From an uncultured Rhodospirillaceae bacterium (GTDB lineage Bacteria > Pseudomonadota > Alphaproteobacteria > RF32 > CAG-239): DNA of 6,908 bases. Location: contig OMQI01000118.1 in assembly GCA_900313185.1 (NCBI GenBank), forward strand, positions 1 through 6,908. The letters are read 5' to 3'. The position numbers and the translations under genes are program-made. Below are positions 1-5,241 of this stretch, piece by piece. The first letter of the stretch is position 1; every line of letters starts with the position of its first letter. The notes under the pieces were generated by a model. That model was not told the origin of the DNA. It saw only the letters and a program-made list of their open reading frames with translations, and did no database searches.

Positions 1-1076
1 CCCTGCACTTTAGCTTTTTCATCATCTTTCAACGACTTATTATTCAGCTTCTTTTGCAAACCTTCAATACCGACTGCCGTTAATTCCGGAGTTAACAACC
101 CGTACCATACATCATCGCCATTCTGTTTATCCTGCTCTGTAAGTGCGGCATCAAGCACCTTTTCAACAATAGCCTGTTTATAGGCTTCCGTATCCCTTTC
201 GGCAATTTTGGAGCGGCCTTGATTAACAAGCTCATAACCGGCAGCCAAATCTTCAGCTGATACATTGGAAGTAAAGTGACTGGCTTCATCTTCGCTTAAT
301 CCGTTTAAGATATCACGTTCACGCAAAAGTGCCGTATAAGCGTCAATGGCTTTTTGAGCTTCATCCTCATTAATTAATTTCTTCTCAGCCAAAATCGCCA
401 GCTCAATCCGATACATAGCGGATTCATTATCAAAATTATCGTGAGAACGAATACGAACTTCTTCAAGAACAACGACAGGCTCCGGATGCGGAGGTACTAC
501 CGGCTGAGGTACCGGTTCATCTCGTTCATTACTGATTTCATCTTCATCACCGCCTATAATAATCGGTGTCGGATTAGGCATCGGTTCATTTCTATCCTGT
601 ATAGGCTTTTCTACTATCGGCTCAACCATTATAGGATGTTGAATATCATACTCTTCCTGTGCCTTATGATAACGATTACGGAAAGCCTCGTCAAAAGTAT
701 AGGTAAAACCGCCAAACATTTCGGTTTGAGATTTTCTGCCGTTTTCCAAGTCATTATTTAAAAAACGCTCAATATCAGTATTAACTTGTTCTTTTTCTTG
801 CGGATTACGGCGCAGATACTCTTCTTTGGCCATTATAAAACGATTGATTTCCGCATCATCAACAACTGCTTGTTGTTGAGCTTCACCGATTTCATGAAAC
901 ATTGAGAATAAATCATCTTGCGTTAAATCACCTTCAAAACTCTTAAACACATAGAGCATTGAGCCCTGCTCCACCGGCGATATTTTAGCAACATCGTCAA
1001 TACCGAATCTTTCCTTGATAAACTCGGCAAAACGAGGATTGTTTGCCACATCATTAAAACTGTTATATTGAGCCAT
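1..1076 (-). CDS. Unrecognised acidic two-part protein with proline-rich linker (C-terminus outside window)
   Basis: I read an open frame of 358 full codons from an ATG at 1076 that runs off the window at base 1 without a stop. The start is supported by AAGGAG seven bases upstream and by a good promoter (1107-1135). I do not recognise the family. Residues 1-145 are rich in Glu, Asp, Gln and Phe and look mostly helical. Residues about 148-203 are a low-complexity linker rich in Pro, Glu and Val, including a PQPVVPPHPEP stretch. Residues 204-358 again look like charged helices. There is no signal peptide or membrane segment, so it is probably cytoplasmic. The only cue to function is that it lies downstream of the archaemetzincin-like gene with a 149-base gap, and it is probably transcribed separately. 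The existence of the gene is well supported; its function is unknown. Confidence 0.85.
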   Translation of the reverse strand, partial: MAQYNSFNDVANNPRFAEFIKERFGIDDVAKISPVEQGSMLYVFKSFEGDLTQDDLFSMFHEIGEAQQQAVVDDAEINRFIMAKEEYLRRNPQEKEQVNTDIERFLNNDLENGRKSQTEMFGGFTYTFDEAFRNRYHKAQEEYDIQHPIMVEPIVEKPIQDRNEPMPNPTPIIIGGDEDEISNERDEPVPQPVVPPHPEPVVVLEEVRIRSHDNFDNESAMYRIELAILAEKKLINEDEAQKAIDAYTALLRERDILNGLSEDEASHFTSNVSAEDLAAGYELVNQGRSKIAERDTEAYKQAIVEKVLDAALTEQDKQNGDDVWYGLLTPELTAVGIEGLQKKLNNKSLKDDEKAKVQ

Positions 1077-1106
1077 AGCCGTTCTCCTTACTGATAAATA
1101 TACTTG

Positions 1107-1135
1107 ATTATGCCTTAAAATTAGACAAAAGTCAA
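1107..1135 (-). promoter_or_regulatory. Sigma-70-type promoter for the acidic linker protein
   Basis: On the minus strand there is TTGACT (1130-1135), a 17-base spacer and CATAAT (1107-1112). Each hexamer matches the consensus at five of six positions, with optimal spacing. The predicted transcript start is near 1100, giving a leader of about 24 bases that contains the AAGGAG ribosome binding site. This indicates the downstream gene need not depend on read-through from the protease gene. Confidence 0.65.
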
Positions 1136-1193
1136 GTATTTTTACAAAATATACAGGAAAACACTAATTTATGCTCAAAAATTTGCAGACACT

Positions 1194-1224
1194 TTGACAA
1201 ACAGTTATTATTGCACGTTATAAT
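1194..1224 (+). promoter_or_regulatory. Possible antisense promoter facing into the protease gene
   Basis: On the plus strand a perfect TTGACA (1194-1199) is followed by a perfect TATAAT (1219-1224). The spacer is 19 bases, longer than the usual 16-18, which weakens the call. No plus-strand gene follows. A transcript from here would run antisense into the 3' end of the protease gene at 1226-1990. Chance occurrence in AT-rich DNA is possible. Confidence 0.25.
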
Positions 1225-1225
1225 G

Positions 1226-1990
1226 CTAAATATTGCGCCAATTTGGGGTTCTTCTATGAGTTAAATCATAAACGGCTCGCTGGCGGGCAAAGAACTTTTC
1301 CCCGCTTTCTATACAATCACCGCAAATCGGGGGTAAACCATACAATCTTTTGGCCTCTAAACGTACTCGAGTTATATCTCGAAAATCGCCATCCATTCTC
1401 TGTTGCATAATGCAACCGTCATTAGTGCAATGTGAGCCGAGCTGTTCACAGGTGTTTACTCTTCCTTCGTGTGTCAAACTTATTAAATGGCCGAACTCGT
1501 GCATAACTACGGTTTTAAATCCTTCGACATTCAACGTATTATCTCTGTTTAAGCATCTGGCGGTAGATACAATGGAAAAAGCATTTTCTTTTGTGCAGCC
1601 CAAGCAAAAATTAAGATTACCGGCATACAAGTCGTGCTTAGTTACCAAAATTGACCATTGAGGAATTTTTTTACAATACGGATCGGAACTCATATCTTCC
1701 CACAGCTGATCGACTGAAATTTGCCCTCTGGTCTGCCAGCGATTTTGTTGCATAGCCTTAAGTTTAGCATTGGCAATATACCATTCAACACTCTCATACG
1801 GTTCCAAAAGAACATTTCCGTTCGGGAGTCTTCTTGTAGCATTACTGCTTTGCCAATTGCCTAAAGTTGTAATCGGATAATCAGCTTTGTGGCGTGGAAA
1901 ACAATCCATTATCTGCCTTATCGCATCTTCCAAATGCGGCCTAAGCGGTTCCATTCCTTTTTCATACAATATGTATATATTTCTAATCAT
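1226..1990 (-). CDS. Archaemetzincin-like zinc metalloprotease (M54-type signature), divergent
   Basis: The 254-residue protein carries an extended zinc-protease motif, HEFGHLISLTH, at residues 164-174. His164, His168 and His174 are the likely zinc ligands and Glu165 the likely general base. It then has C188-x4-C193-x-M195 and C223-x2-C226. Family knowledge: archaemetzincins (peptidase family M54) show HExxHxxGx3Cx4CxMx17CxxC, where the Met is the Met-turn and the four Cys hold a second zinc. The preceding segment, TKHDLYAGNLNFCLG followed by SIVSTAR (residues 117-145), also resembles the archaemetzincin core strand. Differences are Ser171 in place of Gly, 13 residues inserted between His174 and Cys188, a longer gap (27 residues) before CxxC, and extra cysteines (129, 132, 146, 181). 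There is no signal peptide, so it is probably cytoplasmic. Start: GAGGA at 1997-2001 precedes the ATG by six bases. Substrate unknown. Confidence 0.8.
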   Translation of the reverse strand: MIRNIYILYEKGMEPLRPHLEDAIRQIMDCFPRHKADYPITTLGNWQSSNATRRLPNGNVLLEPYESVEWYIANAKLKAMQQNRWQTRGQISVDQLWEDMSSDPYCKKIPQWSILVTKHDLYAGNLNFCLGCTKENAFSIVSTARCLNRDNTLNVEGFKTVVMHEFGHLISLTHEGRVNTCEQLGSHCTNDGCIMQQRMDGDFRDITRVRLEAKRLYGLPPICGDCIESGEKFFARQRAVYDLTHRRTPNWRNI

Positions 1991-2010
1991 CCGATTTCCT
2001 CTTCAGGGAT

Positions 2011-2039
2011 AAAGTAACATATTCGACAAATCTTGTAAA
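2011..2039 (-). promoter_or_regulatory. Weak candidate promoter of the archaemetzincin-like gene
   Basis: On the minus strand there is TTTACA (2034-2039), a 17-base spacer and TACTTT (2011-2016). The -35 matches the consensus at five of six positions but the -10 is poor. The predicted start lies almost on top of the Shine-Dalgarno sequence at 1997-2001. It may be too weak to act alone. If it is not used, the protease depends on transcription that passes the hairpin at 2037-2110. Confidence 0.25.
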
Positions 2040-2110
2040 GAAAAAAGGTGGAAAAAAAGTCGGCAAAAATACAAGGGATACTTATATTATTGCAAACTGC
2101 TTTTCCACCT
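2037..2110 (-). terminator. Long bulge-free hairpin with U-run: intrinsic terminator or attenuator
   Basis: On the minus-strand RNA, bases 2110-2081 pair with 2075-2046 around a five-base loop (2080-2076). Of 30 facing positions, 24 form Watson-Crick pairs, three form G-U pairs (2100/2056, 2095/2061, 2084/2072) and three are single mismatches (2099/2057, 2094/2062, 2089/2067). The basal ten pairs, AGGUGGAAAA with UUUUCCACCU, are perfect. The 3' arm runs straight into UUUUUCUUU (2045-2037). All three G-U pairs become A-C mismatches on the plus strand, so the structure belongs to minus-strand RNA. It lies after the small open frame and ends about 47 bases before the protease start. Confidence 0.6.
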
Positions 2111-2111
2111 C

Positions 2112-2146
2112 TATGACAAGAAAGCTATCTCTAGCGTCTTGTCGTA
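2112..2146 (-). ncRNA. Stem-loop with GNRA tetraloop in the leader upstream of the protease
   Basis: On the minus strand GACAAGA (2143-2137) pairs with UCUUGUC (2121-2115). Above a small internal loop (C against UU), GCUA pairs with UAGC and closes a GAGA tetraloop, which fits the stable GNRA class. On the plus strand the loop would be UCUC, with no special stability. Two further outer pairs form beyond a C-A mismatch. It sits between the small open frame (stop at 2153) and the terminator-like hairpin, separated from the latter by one base. I do not recognise it as SRP RNA, tmRNA, RNase P RNA or 6S RNA. Transcription has not been shown. Confidence 0.45.
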
Positions 2147-2152
2147 TGCACC

Positions 2153-2272
2153 TTAAGCGTTATTTGTCTCAGGCTCCTTACGGCAAAAGGTAGAACCTAT
2201 TGCAACCACAGCCATAAAGATAATAAACGCAACTGCTTGCACATTGGCAAGGAAATTCATAATTGTTTCCAT
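2153..2272 (-). CDS. Possible 39-residue single-pass membrane peptide
   Basis: A short open frame begins METIMNFLANVQ and ends EPETNNA. Residues about 11-28 (VQAVAFIIFMAVVAIGST) are uninterrupted hydrophobic sequence of transmembrane length, followed by Cys-Arg-Lys and a polar acidic tail, the usual pattern for a bacterial small membrane protein. A promoter (2303-2331) puts its start about 24 bases downstream of the predicted transcript start. The weak point is translation initiation, because no clear Shine-Dalgarno precedes ATG 2272. Met5 (ATG at 2260) has a weak GGAAA upstream and would give a 35-residue peptide. An in-frame stop lies just upstream, so the frame cannot be longer. It could instead be noncoding sequence within a structured RNA. 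Function unknown. Confidence 0.45.
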   Translation of the reverse strand: METIMNFLANVQAVAFIIFMAVVAIGSTFCRKEPETNNA

Positions 2273-2302
2273 ATCGCATAAAAATTAGAGTTTTCGTCTA
2301 TA

Positions 2303-2331
2303 ATTTAACTATTTTTTTTGAGGTTTGTCAA
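2303..2331 (-). promoter_or_regulatory. Sigma-70-type promoter after rnhA, driving the small peptide and structured RNA
   Basis: On the minus strand a perfect TTGACA (2326-2331) is followed by a 17-base spacer and TTAAAT (2303-2308). It begins just downstream of the rnhA stop. The predicted transcript start is near 2296. The resulting RNA would contain the small open frame, the GNRA stem-loop and the long terminator-like hairpin, about 260 bases in all. On read-through it would continue into the archaemetzincin-like gene. Confidence 0.55.
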
Positions 2332-2338
2332 TAGTTAA
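2305..2338. repeat. Nine-base inverted repeat spanning the post-rnhA promoter
   Basis: TTAACTATT (2305-2313) and AATAGTTAA (2330-2338) are perfect inverted copies separated by 16 bases. The right arm covers the end of the rnhA stop region and part of the -35, and the left arm covers part of the -10. It could be an operator or a weak hairpin at the end of the rnhA transcript. No U-run follows on the minus strand, so a classic terminator is unlikely. The arms are AT-rich, so chance cannot be excluded. Confidence 0.35.
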
Positions 2339-2808
2339 TTTGCATTTTTTTGCAAATTATTTTGCTCATCTTTTATTTTTTGCACCTCTGAGCGTGCCAA
2401 GGCATCACAACGCTCGTTTTCGGCGTGTCCGGCGTGCCCTTTAACCCAAATCCAACGGATTTCGTGCTTTTGCACCAACTCATCAAGTTTTTGCCACAAA
2501 TCAAGATTTTTAACACCTTGTTTTTTATTGGACGTCCGCCAACCGTTTTGTTTCCAATTCGGCATCCACTCGGTAATACCGCTCATCACATATTTACTGT
2601 CGGTATAAAGCGATATATTGCATACTGTTTTTAAAGCGCTCAAAGCCTCAATAACCGCCATCAATTCCATACGATTATTGGTGGTATTTTCCTCTCCTCC
2701 CGAAAGCTCTTTCTCTATATCCTTATAACGCAAAATTGCGCCCCAACCGCCTGCACCCGGATTACCTGAACAAGCACCGTCCGTAAATATCTCCACTCTG
2801 GCAACCAT
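2335..2808 (-). CDS. rnhA: Ribonuclease HI
   Basis: This is a 157-residue RNase HI, the usual bacterial length. It cleaves the RNA strand of RNA-DNA hybrids, removing R-loops and RNA primers in the cytoplasm. The family hallmarks are present: FTDGACSGNPG at the N-terminus with catalytic Asp10, NNRMEL with Glu48, YTDSKYV with Asp70, VKGHAGHAENERCD with the mobile His125, and Asp135. The basic, Trp-rich handle region (WMPNWKQNGWRTSNKK) is also intact. The last 15 or so residues are a polar Lys/Asn/Gln tail. The ATG directly abuts the TAG of the upstream gene, and its AAGGA ribosome site lies inside that gene's last codons. This points to translational coupling as the last member of the M16-AlbA_2-rnhA operon. 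Confidence 0.97.
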   Translation of the reverse strand: MVARVEIFTDGACSGNPGAGGWGAILRYKDIEKELSGGEENTTNNRMELMAVIEALSALKTVCNISLYTDSKYVMSGITEWMPNWKQNGWRTSNKKQGVKNLDLWQKLDELVQKHEIRWIWVKGHAGHAENERCDALARSEVQKIKDEQNNLQKNAN

Positions 2809-3873
2809 CTAAAAATCCTTTAAAAATTCGCTGAAAAATTCGTTTATCAACAAATCGCTGCTGTCTTCCAAACGCAAAGCCTTGGCAGCAAAAGAGCGCA
2901 AGTTGTTTTTAGCGCCGTAAAATCTGAACGAGCGAGGCATTGCACTGTCGGCACCGACAACTCCGTTAATCAACAAATCATCGTCAATATATTCGGAAAG
3001 CACTATTTCCATACGAGTAAATTTAAGGATTCCCCGCGGAGGCAAACGCATTTCCGGCTTGGTAATCAGATTAATATGTCCTTCCAAACCGGTGAAATTA
3101 GCCATCATATTATATTCGCCAAAACGCACCCGATTATATTCCCCGCCGGTATTTTCGGTAGTGCAAGTCAAATACAATTCTCGAGCAATCGCATTACTGT
3201 CATTGACGCATTGCACATCAAAGCTAATTTTGACATATTTTTGCGGTGGCGTATCAATGGTCCGTGGGTACAAAATATCCTCGTCATCATTTTCCAACAC
3301 TTCCAGTTTTTTATTTTCAAACGAAAGTGCCACATTCGGTTGCGGACGCCGTCCGAACATACCGGCAATTACTGCATACGGCGCCGGCACATTATTGGAG
3401 CCGGAACGAATGTAAATGTTATTACCGATGGTAGTCATCAACGGAGCAATTTCCGAACGTGGGATATAAGTAGCCAAATAACCGTCACCGTTTTCATCAA
3501 CCGAAATAATATGGTTGCGAACTTTATTATGGCTCGGAATGGTGCAACCGGAAATTGCACTTTCCACCCAACTCATAAAACGATGCACGTTTTGCACTTT
3601 AATCTTGGCTTTTGCCACATCACCGACGTCCATATCACGTGAACATTCCACGCCCCAGACAATAACTCCGCCTTCCGAATTGCCGAAACCGGATATACAT
3701 TTTGCCAAATTGCGCCTGTCATCGGGGCTGAGCGACCAACCGTGTTTGCCGGTGGAATTTGCCTGTTTAAAATCCATAAACAGCTCTTCGGTCTGGCGTT
3801 CTCTGATAAATTCATCAAGCGCATCTTCCCCGAAATAAACCAATTTTTGAAAAATATCTTCGGCACGTGACAT
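2809..3873 (-). CDS. Schlafen/AlbA_2-domain putative nucleic-acid-binding protein
   Basis: The N-terminal third of this 354-residue protein looks like an AlbA_2 (Schlafen AlbA_2-like) domain. It has TEELFMDFK at residues 28-36, a helix leading into ISGFGNSEGGVIVWGV (60-75), TYIPRSEIAPLM (135-146) and the closing NIYIRSGSNNVPAP (152-165). Family knowledge: this fold is found in putative transcription regulators and, in animal Schlafens, in RNA-cleaving domains. Its biochemical role in most bacteria is not known. Residues about 180-354 look rich in beta strands and contain no motif I recognise. The HTH or ATPase modules often fused to AlbA_2 are not evident. There is no signal peptide or membrane segment. 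AAGGAGG overlaps the preceding gene's stop and supports ATG 3873. It is 13 bases from the M16 gene and abuts rnhA, so it is probably co-transcribed with both. Confidence 0.75.
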   Translation of the reverse strand: MSRAEDIFQKLVYFGEDALDEFIRERQTEELFMDFKQANSTGKHGWSLSPDDRRNLAKCISGFGNSEGGVIVWGVECSRDMDVGDVAKAKIKVQNVHRFMSWVESAISGCTIPSHNKVRNHIISVDENGDGYLATYIPRSEIAPLMTTIGNNIYIRSGSNNVPAPYAVIAGMFGRRPQPNVALSFENKKLEVLENDDEDILYPRTIDTPPQKYVKISFDVQCVNDSNAIARELYLTCTTENTGGEYNRVRFGEYNMMANFTGLEGHINLITKPEMRLPPRGILKFTRMEIVLSEYIDDDLLINGVVGADSAMPRSFRFYGAKNNLRSFAAKALRLEDSSDLLINEFFSEFLKDF

Positions 3874-3886
3874 ATCGCCCCTCCTT

Positions 3887-5146
3887 TTATTTTACCATTT
3901 TTTCCACATCTTCGTAACTCGGGTATTTTTCCAAATTACCCAAAAGTGTATATGTCGGTTTGCTGTTAAAAATATACTGCGCCGCTTTCATTACGTCATC
4001 TTTACCGACTTTTTCTATTTTTTCCACGATTTCCTCAATCGGAATGTTGCGATTATGACACAATTGGTGGCGTGCTATTACTTCAGCGGTGGAAGAAGAA
4101 CTTTCGAGTGCCATTAAAATATTAGCCTTCAACTGCACTTTTACCCTATTCAACTCCTTATCACTGACCGGTTCATTAATGATTTTTTTGATTTCATCAG
4201 CCACGACTGGCATATAGTTTTTGATTTCTTCCTGATTAAGTCCGGCATAAACTCCGAACATGCCGCTTTGAGTATGTGAATTAGTGAAACTATATACCGT
4301 ATAAACCAGCCCACGTTTTTCTCTGATTTCCTGATATAAACGTGATGACATTCCGCCACCTAAAATAGAAGACATTATGGAAACCGGATAATAAAGTTCG
4401 TGATGATAGTCAACTCCGTTAAAACCAAGTAATACTTGAGCCTGCTCAATATCCCGAACTTTTATAAATTCACCTCCGGTATATATCTGCGCAGCTTTTT
4501 GATATGTTGTCTTGGCTCTTAAGTTCCCCATACGAGCTTCAACCATTTTAACAAATTCGGCGTGTTTTATATTTCCGGCAGCAGCCACTACAATATTTTC
4601 AGCCGCATAATTACTGCTCATATATTTACGCAGTTTTTCGGCATCAAAAGAGCGCACCAAATCGGCAGTTCCCAAAATACTGCGTCCGAGCGGTTGATTT
4701 TTATAGGCAGTTTCATTAAAATAATCAAAGACAATATCACTCGGATCATCATTGGTTTGTTTGATTTCTTGCACTACCACTTCTTTTTCTTTGACCATTT
4801 CTTCGGCATCAAAAGTCGGCGCCATCACAAAATCGGCTAAGACATCAAGTGCCAATTCAGCATCGGCTTTAAGCATTTTTGCATAGAACACCGTGAATTC
4901 ACGTGAAGTATAGGCATTGGTATGCCCGCCGACATTTTCAATATCTTCGGATATTTGCAACGAATTACGTTTGGCCGTGCCTTTAAACACCATATGTTCC
5001 ACAAAGTGAGATATACCGTTAACATCAGCAGTTTCACAGGCACTTCCGGTATTTACCCAAATTCCCAAAGATACGGTTTCGGTTTGTGGTCTTTCAACCG
5101 TTGCCACTCTTAAACCATTCTTTAAAGTAGTCAAATCAACCTGCAT
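3887..5146 (-). CDS. M16 family zinc metallopeptidase (mitochondrial processing peptidase beta-like)
   Basis: This 419-residue protein has the single-unit M16B length. The inverted zinc motif HFVEH lies at residues 47-51 (His47, His51, catalytic Glu50), and Glu127, in VVVQEI, is at the expected spacing for the third ligand. NVGGHTNAYTSRE (71-83) is the conserved substrate-strand segment. GGGMSSRLYQEIREKRGLVY (263-282) is the conserved C-terminal-domain segment. Family knowledge: these peptidases act as two-domain clamshells on unfolded peptides, and bacterial relatives include ancestors of the mitochondrial processing peptidase beta subunit. There is no signal peptide, so it probably works in the cytoplasm. 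AAGGA eight or nine bases upstream supports ATG 5146. It is the first gene of the apparent operon with the AlbA_2 protein and rnhA, and has a promoter at 5185-5212. Confidence 0.93.
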   Translation of the reverse strand: MQVDLTTLKNGLRVATVERPQTETVSLGIWVNTGSACETADVNGISHFVEHMVFKGTAKRNSLQISEDIENVGGHTNAYTSREFTVFYAKMLKADAELALDVLADFVMAPTFDAEEMVKEKEVVVQEIKQTNDDPSDIVFDYFNETAYKNQPLGRSILGTADLVRSFDAEKLRKYMSSNYAAENIVVAAAGNIKHAEFVKMVEARMGNLRAKTTYQKAAQIYTGGEFIKVRDIEQAQVLLGFNGVDYHHELYYPVSIMSSILGGGMSSRLYQEIREKRGLVYTVYSFTNSHTQSGMFGVYAGLNQEEIKNYMPVVADEIKKIINEPVSDKELNRVKVQLKANILMALESSSSTAEVIARHQLCHNRNIPIEEIVEKIEKVGKDDVMKAAQYIFNSKPTYTLLGNLEKYPSYEDVEKMVK

Positions 5147-5176
5147 AAAAATCTTCCTTGCACTTAAAAAATAAAT

Positions 5177-5205
5177 TTGACAGTATTATATGTCAGATAT
5201 ACTAT
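5177..5205 (+). promoter_or_regulatory. Sigma-70-type promoter of elbB
   Basis: A perfect TTGACA (5177-5182) is followed by a 17-base spacer and TACTAT (5200-5205) on the plus strand. The predicted start is near 5212, about 30 bases before the elbB ATG. It overlaps the opposing M16 promoter, whose -10 lies within this spacer. Confidence 0.65.
5178..5195. repeat. Short inverted repeat TGACA-N8-TGTCA in the divergent promoters
   Basis: TGACA (5178-5182) and TGTCA (5191-5195) form an inverted repeat with an eight-base centre. It overlaps the elbB -35 and flanks the M16 -10. The geometry would suit a dimeric regulator acting on both promoters, but the arms are only five bases and one is part of the -35 consensus itself. 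The evidence for a true operator is weak. Confidence 0.25.
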
Positions 5206-5212
5206 AAATCAA
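5185..5212 (-). promoter_or_regulatory. Sigma-70-type promoter of the M16-AlbA_2-rnhA operon
   Basis: On the minus strand there is TTGATT (5207-5212), a 16-base spacer and a perfect TATAAT (5185-5190). The predicted start is near 5178, about 32 bases upstream of the M16 ATG. It shares its DNA with the elbB promoter, so RNA polymerase binding at one should hinder the other. Confidence 0.6.
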
Positions 5213-5241
5213 TATAAATCTTTAGTTTTTGGGAGTATATT

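Noticed and set aside
441..761. Plus-strand 106-codon open frame
   Set aside because: It lies antisense to the acidic linker protein, with a Tyr/Arg/Phe-rich composition typical of a shadow frame, and has no ribosome site.
1140..1225. Possible terminator after the archaemetzincin-like gene
   Set aside because: Only a four-base TTTG/CAAA pairing could be found before a short T-run, too weak to call.
2178..2279. A 33-residue cysteine-rich frame on the minus strand beginning MRYGNNYEF, overlapping the hydrophobic small frame
   Set aside because: It has no Shine-Dalgarno sequence, and its composition looks like a frame-shifted reading of the hydrophobic peptide rather than a designed cysteine-rich peptide.
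2037..2300. The structured region as a known RNA: SRP RNA, tmRNA, 6S RNA or RNase P RNA
   Set aside because: The conserved SRP apical sequence with its GGAA loop, a tmRNA tag ending in AA residues, and RNase P core motifs are absent. I could not match 6S RNA features with confidence.
3059..3642. Overlapping plus-strand open frames of 118 and 188 codons
   Set aside because: They are antisense to the well-supported AlbA_2 gene and show no recognisable motif.
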